Source of the DNA: Tunturiibacter empetritectus | GTDB lineage: Bacteria > Acidobacteriota > Terriglobia > Terriglobales > Acidobacteriaceae | Direction: 5' to 3' | Assembly: GCF_013410875.1 (NCBI RefSeq) | Contig: NZ_JACCCU010000002.1 | Location: 124,001 to 188,000, forward strand | Length of the DNA: 64,000 nt | Shown: positions 1 to 9,036 of the stretch, one piece after another | Layout of the letters: each line of letters begins with the position of its first letter | Numbering within the stretch: the first letter of the stretch is position 1 | Made by a program: the position numbers and the translations under genes | Notes under the pieces: generated by a model | Database searches by the model: none | What the model saw: the letters and a program-made list of their open reading frames with translations, nothing else | Told to the model about the DNA's origin: nothing

Positions 1-638
1 ACCTTCGTAAAGTCCGCGCCACCTTTTCGCTGCTCCCGCATCACCTTCACAATCTCCTCACTCGAATCCGCATAGTCCGCATTTGAAAGCACCCTCTGCG
101 CCGGGTTATACCCAATCGCATCCTCATGCCCACCCGTCAAATCGATCGCATTGCAGCTCATCCGCATTCGCGGCCCCGGTATCAACCCGGAGTTGATCGC
201 ATTCCGCACCGCAACATCTGCGCACCCAGCACCCTCGGTGCCCATATCCCGCTCCGCCGTAAACCCCGCCATCAGATCCGCCTTCGCCGCCCCCGCCGCA
301 ATCAGCGTTCGCTCCGGCACACTCTCCTGCACCGTCTGTAGATCCTCCGCTCCCGGATGCAGAAACAGATGCACATGCGCATCGATCAATCCCGGCATCA
401 GCGTCGTATCCCCTAAATCAATCACCTCCGCCCCAGCCGGTCGATCCACACGCGAGCCAGCAGCAACAATCCTCTCTCCCTCCACCAGCACCTCACCCGG
501 CGCCACCACCTTCCCTGCTGCAACATCCAGCATCCGCGCCGCATGCAGCACCACCATATGCTTCGTCGCCCCTGTATCTTGCGCCACGCAAACCGAAGCC
601 GCCAACCCGACCAACACCCCGCAAAAAAGTTTTTTCAT
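1..638 (-). CDS. Secreted metal-dependent amidohydrolase (partial)
   Basis: The gene runs off the left edge; about 212 N-terminal residues are present, read from an ATG at 638. The product opens with a hydrophobic signal peptide (MKKLFCGVLVGLAAS then an Ala-Gln cleavage-like end). Next come the small beta-sandwich of amidohydrolases and the metal-binding HxH in LMPGLIDAHVHLF near residue 90, then an ERDMGT segment typical of imidazolonepropionase-like and Xaa-Pro dipeptidase-like members. The family hydrolyses C-N bonds using one or two metal ions. Substrate is unknown; export to the periplasm or outside is inferred. It is divergent from another exported amidohydrolase starting at 741, with about 100 bases between that must hold both promoters. 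Family confident, substrate not. Confidence 0.85.
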   Translation of the reverse strand, partial: MKKLFCGVLVGLAASVCVAQDTGATKHMVVLHAARMLDVAAGKVVAPGEVLVEGERIVAAGSRVDRPAGAEVIDLGDTTLMPGLIDAHVHLFLHPGAEDLQTVQESVPERTLIAAGAAKADLMAGFTAERDMGTEGAGCADVAVRNAINSGLIPGPRMRMSCNAIDLTGGHEDAIGYNPAQRVLSNADYADSSEEIVKVMREQRKGGADFTK

Positions 639-740
639 AGTCCCAGCAGCATATCGCGAAACGCCGCCAACCCAACAACACTCAAGCGAACCGCGCACTT
701 TCCAATTGACTTGAAAACCCATCCACGCTAAACACAACGC

Positions 741-2144
741 ATGCCCAGCCATCTTTCAAGCCTCATCCGCCGAGTATTCCTCCTCCTCGCGCTCATGACC
801 TACCCCGCCTTCGCCGCCAATCCCAAACTCATCATCCGCAACGCGCGCATCATGACCATGGCCCCCAACCAGCGCGAGCCCATCAACGGCTACATCTCCA
901 TCGCACCAGACGGCACCATCCTGGCCGTTGCCGCAGGAGAACCGCCCGCCACCCTCCACGCCGACAAAGTCATCGATGCCCACGGCGACCTCATGATCCC
1001 CGGCTTCATCTCCGCACACAGCCATCTCTGGCAGGCAGCCTATCGCGGCCTCGCCGCCGACAAGACTCTCCCCGGCTGGATCGACGATCTCTATGGAATC
1101 CATGCCGCCAAAGCCTCGCCCGAAGACATGTACTGGTTCGCTCTCCTCGGCTCGTTAGACCACCTCGAGCACGGCATCACCACCGCCTACAACTTCACCT
1201 ACGGCGGTCGAGCCAAGACCGCCGAGTTGAACAATCAGTTTGAAGAGGCCCAGTTCCATGGCGCAGCAGACTCCGGCATCCGCTTCATTCACAGCTACGG
1301 CCCCGATCGCATGTCTCCCGCCATCACCATCGATCAGGCCCGCTCCCGCCTCAAGATCTTCCTCGACTGGACCGCCGCCCAACCACCCAACCCGCGCTTC
1401 CTCAGCGTCATGATCAGCGGCATGACCGCCTTCAACAACACCTACCAGCAGGCCGTCATGGAAGCGGCCATGATGAAGGAGTTCCACCTCGGCAACCAAA
1501 CCCATTACATCGAAGCGCCCGACGACCAGGGCGAGCAGCGCTCCAAGTTTCGTTGGATCATGGACAGCGGCCTGCTCACTAACCAGCTCATCTTCGGCCA
1601 CTTCATCCACTCCGACGACTTCATCCTCCAGCAGACCGCCAAAGCCGGAGCCTCCATGTCGTGGAACCCGCTCTCGAACGGCCGCCTCGCCTCAGGCATC
1701 GCCGACATTCCGAAGTACCTCAAGATGGGCATCCGCGTCGGCATGGGCGTCGACGGCGAAGCCAGCGCCGACCTCGCCGACCCCTTCGAAAACATGCGCA
1801 CCGGCCTCTACGCCATCCACGATAAATACGAAGACGCCACCGTCATGAACCCCTACCAGGTCCTCTGGCTGCACACCATGGGCTCAGCAGACGTCCTCAA
1901 CGTCAAAGACAAGCTAGGCTCGCTCGAACCCGGCAAATTCGCCGACTTCCTCCTCATCAATCCAAAACGTCTCGGCGTATCACTCGAAGACCCTTACGCG
2001 AACCTCGTCCTCATCGCCTCAGAGCGCGACATCGACAGCGTATACGTCGGCGGCGAACTCATGGTCGAGCACAATCAACTCCTCCACCAGGACCTAGACA
2101 AAGTCCAATCCGAAGCCAACCGCCGCGTCTTAGCGCAACACTAA
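741..2144 (+). CDS. Exported amidohydrolase of the ATZ/TRZ (cytosine deaminase-like) type
   Basis: 467 residues with an N-terminal signal peptide (hydrophobic stretch RRVFLLLALMT ending at YPAFAA). The amidohydrolase fold shows HxH at His93/His95 (SAHSHLWQ), a further metal histidine region in GHFIHS near residue 286, and the catalytic Asp in GVDGEAS near residue 337. It ends with the usual GSLEPGKFADFLLI segment of chlorohydrolase and deaminase relatives. Family members hydrolyse or deaminate N-heterocycles and related amides, using Zn or Fe. An exported member is unusual for deaminases, so the substrate is probably extracytoplasmic; that is inference. No good Shine-Dalgarno is visible upstream of the ATG. 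It lies divergent to another exported amidohydrolase, suggesting a shared scavenging role. Confidence 0.85.
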   Translation: MPSHLSSLIRRVFLLLALMTYPAFAANPKLIIRNARIMTMAPNQREPINGYISIAPDGTILAVAAGEPPATLHADKVIDAHGDLMIPGFISAHSHLWQAAYRGLAADKTLPGWIDDLYGIHAAKASPEDMYWFALLGSLDHLEHGITTAYNFTYGGRAKTAELNNQFEEAQFHGAADSGIRFIHSYGPDRMSPAITIDQARSRLKIFLDWTAAQPPNPRFLSVMISGMTAFNNTYQQAVMEAAMMKEFHLGNQTHYIEAPDDQGEQRSKFRWIMDSGLLTNQLIFGHFIHSDDFILQQTAKAGASMSWNPLSNGRLASGIADIPKYLKMGIRVGMGVDGEASADLADPFENMRTGLYAIHDKYEDATVMNPYQVLWLHTMGSADVLNVKDKLGSLEPGKFADFLLINPKRLGVSLEDPYANLVLIASERDIDSVYVGGELMVEHNQLLHQDLDKVQSEANRRVLAQH

Positions 2145-2202
2145 ACCCAGCAGCAGTTGGCGGTAAGTCTGCCGCGTCCTTTCTTTGTCATACCTTTTGT
2201 TT

Positions 2203-2224
2203 GTCATTCCCGAAGGGAATCTGC
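2203..2224 (+). repeat. Short palindromic repeat (ATTCCC-GAA-GGGAAT)
   Basis: A perfect six-base stem with a GAA loop, preceded by GTC and followed by CTGCGG, in the gap between two convergent genes. The layout (GTCAT, hairpin, then a GC-rich tail) is like the larger fixed-end elements elsewhere in the window. It could also act as a weak bidirectional terminator; it has no T-tract. Confidence 0.5.
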
Positions 2225-2265
2225 GGTTGCCTTCCTCCACACCAACAGCAAATCCGCTCTGGAGC

Positions 2266-2333
2266 CGGGTGCCCCATCCTTTGCAGTCTCATCGCATAGG
2301 GTGGGTTATTCGCGCCACGCGCGAACCGCTCTC
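2266..2333 (+). repeat. Two-hairpin palindromic element, copy 1 (intergenic)
   Basis: Begins CGGGTGCCCCATCC and ends CCGCTCTC. The first hairpin pairs CCCATCCT with AGGGTGGG (one G-T wobble); the second pairs TTCGCG with CGCGAA around a short loop. It lies in the tail-to-tail gap between the amidohydrolase and the ABC-F gene. It is nearly identical to the copy at 5853 and shares ends with the copies at 21901, 25513, 56332 and 56420. Confidence 0.8.
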
Positions 2334-2359
2334 GTCCACCATTCGCAACAGCGAAGAAC

Positions 2360-4186
2360 CTACCCAACCTTCTCCGTCAACTCAGCCCACCGCGCATACA
2401 GCCCGTCCGCCTCCTCCTGCGCCGCCTCCATCTCCGCAAGCGCCGCCGTCAACCGCCCCGCGTCCACCGCCACCGCCGGGTCCTCAATCATCTCCCGAGC
2501 CTTCTGCAACCGATCTTCCGCCGCCTCCACCGCAGCCTCGATCCCCGAATACTCCCGAGCCTCCAGATACGAAAGCTTCTTCTTCCCACCCGAATTCGAG
2601 GCCCCATTCGAAGCAATCGCTGGAGCAGGCGAAACTGCAATACCAGCAACCCCCGGAGCGATCGCCTCCTCCACCTTCACACCCCGCCACTGCTCCCACT
2701 GCGAGTAATCCGCAAACATCTCCGAACCACCCCGCCCATCCAGCCCCAGCACAATCGTCGACACACGATCCAACATGTAACGATCATGGGTCACTAATAC
2801 CAGCGCCCCCGTGTACTCAAGCAGACTCTCCTCCAGAATCTCCAGCGTCGCAATATCCAGATCGTTCGTCGGTTCATCCAGCAGCAGCAGATCCGCAGGC
2901 TCCAGCATCAGCTTCGCAATCAGCACCCGTGCCCGCTCACCTCCACTCAGCCTTTCGACAGGTTGATTGAGTTGTTCGCTGGTGAAGAGAAACTTCGTAG
3001 CATAACTAGCCACATGCACGACGCGCCCCTGATACACCACCGAGTCCGAGTCCGGAGCCAGCGCCCGCCGCAGCGTCACGCCCTCCTCCAGTTCGCGCAT
3101 CTGGCTGAAGTAGACAATCTTCAACGAAGCCGCCTTCTTGATCGTTCCCTGCGAAGGCTCCAACTCGCCAGTCAACAACCGCAGCAGCGTAGTCTTCCCG
3201 CTCCCATTCGGCCCCACCAACCCCACGCGCATTCCAGAGGTCACCAGAAAGTTCAACCCCTCAACAATCTTCCGATCCCCCAGCACCACGCTCACATCTT
3301 CCAACTCAACCAGTCGCTTCGTCTGCCGATCCGTCGCAGAAAAATCAATCCCTGCACTCGACGTCTGCACGCGCGAGTTCACTTCCTTCAACTGTCCAAT
3401 CAGATCCTGCGCATTATCAATCCGAGCCTTCGCCTTCGTACTCCTCGCCTTCGGCCCGCGCCGCAGCCAGTCCACCTCAATCTTTACGCGATTCTTCAGC
3501 GCATCCTGCAGCTTGCTCTGCGCCTCCATATACGCCTGCTTGCCCTCGATAAACTTCGAGTAGGTTCCCTTCACCCGCAACAGCCCCTCGGCATACACGC
3601 GATTCAGTTCGACTATCTCTGTCGCAACATTCTCAAGAAAATAACGATCATGGCTGATAAGCACACAAGCAAAACTACCCTCATTCAGCAGCTCCTCCAG
3701 CCACGCAATCCCAGCTAAATCCAGATGGTTCGTCGGTTCATCCAGCAGCAGCACATCCGGATGCGTCACCACCGCCTCCGCAATCGCCAGCCGCTTCCGC
3801 CACCCACCGCTCAGCCGCGCAGCCTCCGCGCTCAAATCCGGAAACCCCGTCCGCCCACTCGTCTCCCGCAGCCGGCCCTCATGCTCCCCGTCGGACACCT
3901 TCGCCCGCACCAGCGCAGCCTCCAGCACCTCACGCACTGTCACCCCCGGCGCAAACACTGACTCCTGCTCCACATACCCAACACGAGCCCGCTTCCGCAC
4001 CGCAACGTCCCCGGCATCGGCGTCTTCATCTCCCGCCAGCACCTTCAGCAGCGTAGACTTCCCTGCACCATTAGGCCCAATCAGCCCAATGCGATCTCCA
4101 TCCGAAACAGTAAAACTGATCTCACGAAACAAAGGCGTAGCGCCAAAGGCCTTAGTCAAACCCTGCGCATTTAAGATTGGTGGCAT
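2360..4186 (-). CDS. ABC-F family ATPase, Uup-like
   Basis: 608 residues holding two ABC ATPase domains with no membrane segments, the hallmark of ABC-F proteins that act at the ribosome or on nucleic acids. First domain: Walker A GPNGAGKS at 37-44, signature LSGGW at 125, DEPTNHLD at 149-156. Second: Walker A GPNGSGKT at 325-332, LSGGE at 413, DEPTNDLD at 437-444. Between them is the basic linker with RRGPKARSTKAKAR (242-255), the P-site tRNA interaction motif region. A charged, coiled-coil-like tail follows (about 530-608), as in Uup rather than EttA. Inferred role: relieving stalled ribosomes or replication-linked roles described for Uup. The gene ends about 30 bases from a palindromic element. 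ABC-F family confident, subfamily moderate. Confidence 0.93.
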   Translation of the reverse strand: MPPILNAQGLTKAFGATPLFREISFTVSDGDRIGLIGPNGAGKSTLLKVLAGDEDADAGDVAVRKRARVGYVEQESVFAPGVTVREVLEAALVRAKVSDGEHEGRLRETSGRTGFPDLSAEAARLSGGWRKRLAIAEAVVTHPDVLLLDEPTNHLDLAGIAWLEELLNEGSFACVLISHDRYFLENVATEIVELNRVYAEGLLRVKGTYSKFIEGKQAYMEAQSKLQDALKNRVKIEVDWLRRGPKARSTKAKARIDNAQDLIGQLKEVNSRVQTSSAGIDFSATDRQTKRLVELEDVSVVLGDRKIVEGLNFLVTSGMRVGLVGPNGSGKTTLLRLLTGELEPSQGTIKKAASLKIVYFSQMRELEEGVTLRRALAPDSDSVVYQGRVVHVASYATKFLFTSEQLNQPVERLSGGERARVLIAKLMLEPADLLLLDEPTNDLDIATLEILEESLLEYTGALVLVTHDRYMLDRVSTIVLGLDGRGGSEMFADYSQWEQWRGVKVEEAIAPGVAGIAVSPAPAIASNGASNSGGKKKLSYLEAREYSGIEAAVEAAEDRLQKAREMIEDPAVAVDAGRLTAALAEMEAAQEEADGLYARWAELTEKVG

Positions 4187-4218
4187 TTCTTCAGTCTACC
4201 GTCTCTCCCGCGCGCTTC

Positions 4219-5439
4219 CTAATTGGCCGGAGTAGTTTCGACATCTGCCCAATAGCTGCTTCTCGCCGTCACCTGCAGCTTCGAGTAGTTCCGCAAATGC
4301 AAGCTAATCTCGTGGAGACCAGGCGAAGGAGATTGCGGCTGAAAGCTAAGCACATACCGATTCGGAATGTGATTCGAGATCGCAGCCAGACTACGCTCCA
4401 GACTCTTCATGTCCGTCAGTTTGAAGTACTCTCCACCGGTTAGACGTGCAACTGTCTCCGGAACATTCCGCTTCAGACCATCCGTAGCTTCGATAGCAGC
4501 CATCTTCGCAAGCGCCAGTGGCGGCGCAAGCTGAGTCAGGCAGTCATAAGCCTGAATAGCCTTGTTATGAGTAGCATCAGGATCGGGGTCGGGATCCCTG
4601 CCCATGCACCCATTCTGCGGATTCGGATGATGATTCTCCAACCCCAGCTCACCAGGCTGCGTCGGCAGCTCTCGCGCCGCATAGTGCGCCGCCTCCGACT
4701 TTCCCGTCGAATACCCAATGCTGTAGATCGTCGTATTCGTATCGCTCACCATGCGCAACGCCTCTTCCATCTTCAGGTGGCTGCCGCGATCAAGCGTCTC
4801 ACTGATCAGCAGAATCGCACGCCGATACTGGCGCGGCTGATCCCGAAGCAGATCGACAGAGAAGCCGAGTGTGTCGAGAATCGCAGCTCCGTTATCCCCC
4901 AGTCCAACGTCGTGAATAGCAAGTGGCGAGGCGCAGTTCATTAGATGATGTTGCCGTGTACAGCCCGGCATCAGCGTCTGAATCGCATCCGCAGCAGCAG
5001 CCGTATCGGACGTAAAACCCTGAAGCAACGCAGGCGTGCTATCAAACGTAACCACAGCAACTTTGTGCGGCACATTGCCAACAATCGACGCAAGCATCGG
5101 CGCCAGCGGAGGAGCAATCGAACTGTACTTGTTGAACTCGCGAGCGCCCGCCCCACCAACCTCGATCGCCACGACAAGAGCCAAAGGCTCGCCACCCGTA
5201 TCCTGCTCCAGCGTTAGCATCTGCGGAACGCCATCGTCAGTCAGCAAGAAGTCATCCGCCATAAGCGTATAAACCAGACTCCCCGACTTACTCCGAACCA
5301 GCGCCGGCACCACCACCAGGCTCGAATGCGTACTAAACGAGGGAGTCTGCGAGACCTGAGGAGCAGTCTGCGCAAGCATCACGGACCCAGAGCTTGCCAG
5401 AAATAAAAATGCGAGAGCGAGTCCAGCCTGGTATCTCAT
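4219..5439 (-). CDS. Secreted VWFA-related protein of acidobacterial type
   Basis: 406 residues. A signal peptide (hydrophobic GLALAFLFLASSGSVMLAQ) is followed by LVVVPALVRSKSGSLV and DDFLLTDDGVPQ, the strand pattern that opens the VWFA-related domain common in Acidobacteria. A von Willebrand A-like fold follows: VVAIEVGGAG in the MIDAS region lacks a clean DxSxS, so metal binding is uncertain. Near the C terminus LTGGEYF and a transglutaminase-free beta segment (ISLHLRNYSKLQVTAR) match the family pattern. These proteins are abundant in this phylum; their function is unknown, and surface or matrix adhesion is only a guess. It lies downstream of, and in line with, the small gene at 5472-5780. 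Confidence 0.85.
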   Translation of the reverse strand: MRYQAGLALAFLFLASSGSVMLAQTAPQVSQTPSFSTHSSLVVVPALVRSKSGSLVYTLMADDFLLTDDGVPQMLTLEQDTGGEPLALVVAIEVGGAGAREFNKYSSIAPPLAPMLASIVGNVPHKVAVVTFDSTPALLQGFTSDTAAAADAIQTLMPGCTRQHHLMNCASPLAIHDVGLGDNGAAILDTLGFSVDLLRDQPRQYRRAILLISETLDRGSHLKMEEALRMVSDTNTTIYSIGYSTGKSEAAHYAARELPTQPGELGLENHHPNPQNGCMGRDPDPDPDATHNKAIQAYDCLTQLAPPLALAKMAAIEATDGLKRNVPETVARLTGGEYFKLTDMKSLERSLAAISNHIPNRYVLSFQPQSPSPGLHEISLHLRNYSKLQVTARSSYWADVETTPAN

Positions 5440-5471
5440 ATCGAGCCTCAGGATTACTCCAACACAAACAA

Positions 5472-5780
5472 TTAATCCAAATCAAAATCCCGCAGCGGCC
5501 GATCCGTCAGCGGAGTCTCCTTCGCCTTCTTCACCGCCTCCGCAAACTTCTTCGCCATCACATCGTCTTTATTCTTCTGCGCGTCAACGCTCTGTGCGAA
5601 GATCAAATCCCGCCGCGCATCCGCCTCGCGCAACGCCTTCGCCGCCTCGCCAAAGTCCTCAAACATTTTCTTCTTCGGAGCGGACGTATGCGCAATCACC
5701 GCCCGCGTCACCGGATCCACCTTCAGCATCCCCCCACAATCCGGGCACATCACCTCAAACGGCTGATCGCTCAAACCCAT
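5472..5780 (-). CDS. Small protein with one zinc-knuckle-like CPDCG motif
   Basis: 102 residues. The N terminus carries VMCPDCGGML, half of a zinc ribbon with no second CxxC, so metal would have to be shared between subunits or be absent. The rest is a charged helical stretch (AAKALREADARRDLIF, then KKFAEAVKKAKE) likely to form an amphipathic coiled coil. It ends in an acidic tail (DRPLRDFDLD). I do not recognise a named family. It sits between the convergently oriented repeat at 5853 and the VWFA gene on the same strand, about 30 bases upstream of that gene, so co-transcription is possible. Coding is supported by codon use similar to its neighbours. Confidence 0.7.
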   Translation of the reverse strand: MGLSDQPFEVMCPDCGGMLKVDPVTRAVIAHTSAPKKKMFEDFGEAAKALREADARRDLIFAQSVDAQKNKDDVMAKKFAEAVKKAKETPLTDRPLRDFDLD

Positions 5781-5852
5781 CGCAACACCTCACCCACCTA
5801 TTCTAAAACTGCCCCCCAACCAAACCAGCTTCAAGATGTGGGTTTCAAGATG

Positions 5853-5917
5853 TGGGTGCCCCATCCTTTGCGGTTTTATCGCATAGGGTGGGGTATTCGC
5901 GCCACGCGCGAACCGCT
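5853..5917 (+). repeat. Two-hairpin palindromic element, copy 2 (intergenic)
   Basis: Same arrangement as the copy at 2266: GGGTGCCCCATCC, first hairpin with a GCATAGGGTGGG right arm, then GGTATTCGCGCC with its CGCGAA partner, ending CCGCT. Only a handful of bases differ from copy 1. It is preceded by a direct duplication of TTCAAGATGTGGGT (5831-5857). It sits just downstream of bshC. Confidence 0.8.
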
Positions 5918-5954
5918 TTGCAGATCCCATCCTGAGCAAACAGCCCTTCAAACT

Positions 5955-7592
5955 TCACAGCCGCACCACCACATGCCCCGGACACTGATTCCCCGCCACT
6001 CCAACCAGCTTCTCCACCAATCCATCCCCATACCGCGCCATAAACCACACTCCCGCCACCACGCGCTCCTGCGGATGCCCCCCTGGAAACACATTCAGCA
6101 CAATCGCCTCCGCATGCTTCCGCAGACTCGCCTCCTTCTGCAGCTCAAACGTAGCCGCCATCCTTCGCAGCCGATTCATCTGGTACCGCATCTTCGACCC
6201 CGACACCTCCGCCGCCTGCCCCAGCGACTCATCCATCCCCGCAAGGTACGTCGTCAGCGCGCTCAACTCCGTCTCCACCGCATTCCCCACCGCAGCAAGC
6301 TTGCGCTTTCCTTCAATCGGCATCGCCCGCGCCCCCAACCTCTGCGCCAGCACCTCCGCCGTCGTCATCGCATCCGGCAACTGCACCTCATCCTTATCCA
6401 TCACCGTCGCAATCGCCGGCTCCAGCAGCGTCGCGCTCAACCGCGGCAGCACCGGCGTAATCCGTCCCAATATCGCCTCATACAAAACCGCGCTCTGCGC
6501 AAAGTAAGCGATCTCCGCCGGCCCGCCCACATAAGCCGCCGTCGGCAGCACCATATCCTGAAACACAGGTCGGAGCAGCGCATTCGGGCTCAACCTCTCC
6601 GGCGTCGCCTCCAGAATCGCAATCAACTCCGCCGTCGAATAACTCCTCCCGCCAGCCTTCCACTGAGCCCCACCATCAACCGACGCACCGCGCCGTAAGG
6701 CTACTCGCTCTCCCGTCGCCTCATCCAGCAGAAACAACATCGACCCACCCTCGGCCACCAGCACCTGCGCATGATACCCGCGCGCCACCAACTCCTTACC
6801 CCGAGCAATCAAAGCATCCTGCAACTCCGCCGCATGTTCAATCGCATATCGCAGCGTGCCAGCCCCCAGCGCATGAAACTCTCGCGAAGCCGCATCCATC
6901 ACCACCAGCCCCTGCTCCGCAAAGATCTTCGTCATCAATCGCCCGAAGGCCAGCGCCAGCGAAGGCCACCTCCCGCCCTCAGGCCCATAACACTCCCGCA
7001 GCCACTCGCTCACCGGAGCGAACTCCAGCAGCTCACTCGCCCGCTCCAGTATCGCCTCCAACTCAGGCCCCGGAACAACCCCGCCCACCGGCACCGCCCG
7101 CGCCACCTTCAACCCAGCGCGCAGCGTCTCCACCGACGTCTTCGTCAGCAGCGAAACCTGATCCACCTCTTCCAGATCATGATCCTCCGTCGCCATCCAG
7201 AACACCGGCACATGTTCAACGCCCGTTGCCTTAGTGGCCTCTTTCGCCCGCGCCACTGTCGTAGCTGCCTTCAAAATCGTCAGCAGCGGCCCACCAAACA
7301 GCACCACCTGCTGCCCCGTCACCACGGCCCGCGCCCCCGCGCGCAACTTCGCAATGTTGGCCTTCGCGGCGTCCCCCGCACCAAACTCAACCGCCTGCTT
7401 CTCCAACAGGTCCGCCAACGCTCCGGCATCCTTCACCGGCTCTCCTCTTCCGATCCACCTCCCCGCAAATGGCTCCGCCCCATACCACCGCCGAACCGCA
7501 GAGTCCCCGGCGCTTTCCGCCATCGCAAGATAGTCGCGGTAGATCTGCGACACATGCGGCAGCACCGTGATCGGAAAACACTCAACGCTCAT
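5955..7592 (-). CDS. bshC: Bacillithiol biosynthesis cysteine-adding enzyme BshC
   Basis: 545 residues, the usual BshC length. Recognisable are the opening region leading to an IYRDYL segment, VTGQQVVLFGGPLLTILKA near residue 90 (nucleotide-binding-like loop), VFWMATEDHDLEEVDQV (metal- or substrate-site HD), FQDMVLPTAAYVGGPAEIAYF near 350, and a coiled-coil stretch near the C terminus. BshC joins cysteine to GlcN-malate in the last step of bacillithiol synthesis; this thiol is used by Firmicutes, Bacteroidetes and Acidobacteria. bshA and bshB are not next to it here. The gene reads alone on the minus strand, away from the NUDIX gene, with a palindromic element just past its stop codon. Assignment by family motifs is strong. 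Confidence 0.93.
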   Translation of the reverse strand: MSVECFPITVLPHVSQIYRDYLAMAESAGDSAVRRWYGAEPFAGRWIGRGEPVKDAGALADLLEKQAVEFGAGDAAKANIAKLRAGARAVVTGQQVVLFGGPLLTILKAATTVARAKEATKATGVEHVPVFWMATEDHDLEEVDQVSLLTKTSVETLRAGLKVARAVPVGGVVPGPELEAILERASELLEFAPVSEWLRECYGPEGGRWPSLALAFGRLMTKIFAEQGLVVMDAASREFHALGAGTLRYAIEHAAELQDALIARGKELVARGYHAQVLVAEGGSMLFLLDEATGERVALRRGASVDGGAQWKAGGRSYSTAELIAILEATPERLSPNALLRPVFQDMVLPTAAYVGGPAEIAYFAQSAVLYEAILGRITPVLPRLSATLLEPAIATVMDKDEVQLPDAMTTAEVLAQRLGARAMPIEGKRKLAAVGNAVETELSALTTYLAGMDESLGQAAEVSGSKMRYQMNRLRRMAATFELQKEASLRKHAEAIVLNVFPGGHPQERVVAGVWFMARYGDGLVEKLVGVAGNQCPGHVVVRL

Positions 7593-7710
7593 GCAGACCT
7601 GTCCTCAGACTCGTTCCCTAGGGCAACACGCAGTCCCACAGCAAATTTTTCCGCGCATTCCGTTGGATGCCCGTCACCCAAGTCTAGATGCAGGATGATA
7701 CTTTAGCCTC

Positions 7711-8364
7711 ATGGCCGCAAAAAGAAAGCAGATAACCAAGCCCAGCGCCCTCCAGTCCGAGACCCCGAAACCACCTGCCGCAACCACCATCAAGCCCGCA
7801 TCAAAATTCGCCAAATCAAAGCTCATCTCCTCCAAACTCTCCTACAAAGGCAAAGTCTTCTCCGTCTTCACCGACAAGGTCCAGGAGCCAGGCGGACACC
7901 TCAACACCCGCGACGTCATCCGCCACAACGGCTCCGTCGTCATCCTCGCCGTAGACGAGTCCAAAAATCCCGCCGACCCTGACATCATCCTCGAACGCCA
8001 GTATCGCCACGCCGCCGGCCAGCTCCTCATCGAACTTCCCGCCGGTCGCGTCGAACCCGGAGAAGCCATCCTCGCCGCCGCCAAACGCGAGATGATCGAA
8101 GAGACCGGCTACCGCGCCAAACGCTGGACCCTCCTCACCAAATACTTCGCCAGCCCGGGCTTCCTCGGCGAGTGGATGCAGATCTACCTCGCCCGCGACC
8201 TCCGTGAAGGCGCCTCCGCCCCCGAACTCGATGAGAACATCGAAGTCTTTCGCCTCCCCCTCTCCGAAGCCCTCGCTCTCATCGCCGACAACAAGATCCA
8301 CGATGGAAAAACTCTCATCGGTCTCATGCTCTACGACTCAGCTCGTCGCGCTGGCCGGCTCTAA
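7711..8364 (+). CDS. NUDIX hydrolase, ADP-ribose pyrophosphatase-like
   Basis: 217 residues. A basic, low-complexity N-terminal tail (KKRKQITKPSA and further lysines, 1-45) precedes the NUDIX fold. The NUDIX box fits the GX5EX7REUXEEXGU pattern at residues 112-134 (GRVEPGE, then REMIEETGY). The segment ERQYRHAAGQLLIELPAGR before it is typical of ADP-ribose and GDP-mannose pyrophosphatases. These enzymes cut NDP-sugars or ADP-ribose into nucleoside monophosphate and sugar phosphate using Mg ions. The extended tail is not part of the fold and may bind nucleic acid or be a start-site overcall; no other ATG with a better ribosome site is evident. Head-to-head with bshC. Confidence 0.88.
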   Translation: MAAKRKQITKPSALQSETPKPPAATTIKPASKFAKSKLISSKLSYKGKVFSVFTDKVQEPGGHLNTRDVIRHNGSVVILAVDESKNPADPDIILERQYRHAAGQLLIELPAGRVEPGEAILAAAKREMIEETGYRAKRWTLLTKYFASPGFLGEWMQIYLARDLREGASAPELDENIEVFRLPLSEALALIADNKIHDGKTLIGLMLYDSARRAGRL

Positions 8365-8671
8365 TCCACTTCGCAGGTAAAGTGTCCTGTCAAGCCTCCG
8401 CCAAACATAACGCTCACTTCTTTAAAGTTTTTTCAACTCCTTCCCATCTCATCAAAAACCATCTGCACGCAATCACTTGCCACACCTCCATATAGGGTGC
8501 AAGTTCATAGCCAAACACGCCTGCATCCGCAAAAACCCTGCTTGCAATCACCCCTTGAGAAAACTCCTTCTTCCCTCTTTGCGTCACACCTTTCAGATGG
8601 GCGCCGCCGTTGAAACGCTTTCTCTTCGCGGTGCACCATAGTTACAGAACCAAAGAAAGGGAGTCGCTCCA
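8365..8671 (+). other. 307-base leader region of the cold-shock gene
   Basis: No gene is seen here. The composition is more AT-rich than the flanks, with T-runs (TTTAAAGTTTTTTCAAC near 8420). Long structured 5-prime leaders are typical of cspA-type genes, where they control mRNA stability and translation in the cold. A purine-rich AGAAAGGGA at 8653-8662 is the ribosome site for the GTG start at 8672. A promoter could not be fixed. Confidence 0.4.
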
Positions 8672-8914
8672 GTGGCACAATATAAGGGCACAGTGAAATG
8701 GTTTAACAACGCAAAAGGCTACGGCTTCCTGGGTCGCGATGATGGAGCCGACGTCTTCGTCCACTACAGCTCCATCCAGCGCGAGGGCTACAAGAGCCTC
8801 AAAGAAGGGGATGAGGTTGAGTTCGACATCATCCAGGGCACCAAAGGACCTCAGGCCGATCAAGTAGCTCGTCTCAAAGAAGCGAGTCAAAATCAAGCGA
8901 GTCAAAGTCAGTAG
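8672..8914 (+). CDS. Cold-shock domain protein, CspA family
   Basis: 80 residues starting at GTG 8672, chosen because AGAAAGGGA lies about ten bases upstream and the family N terminus [12 protein letters not shown] follows at once. RNA-binding motifs RNP1 (KGYGFLG) and RNP2 (VFVHYS) are intact. The fold normally ends near residue 67; the extra QNQASQSQ tail is a short glutamine/serine extension. CspA proteins bind single-stranded RNA/DNA as chaperones and antiterminators. It is preceded by a long AT-rich leader consistent with post-transcriptional control. Monocistronic. Confidence 0.95.
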   Translation: MAQYKGTVKWFNNAKGYGFLGRDDGADVFVHYSSIQREGYKSLKEGDEVEFDIIQGTKGPQADQVARLKEASQNQASQSQ

Positions 8915-9036
8915 CGTTAACTTTTCCTCAGGTCGGTGCAGCGGCTCGTACGATCAGCCCTGCTCGATCCCTGTAAGCCCCTCACAATTTGTTGCATACT
9001 GACATCAGTGGCCGCACCCGCCTCTGACGCCTTCCC

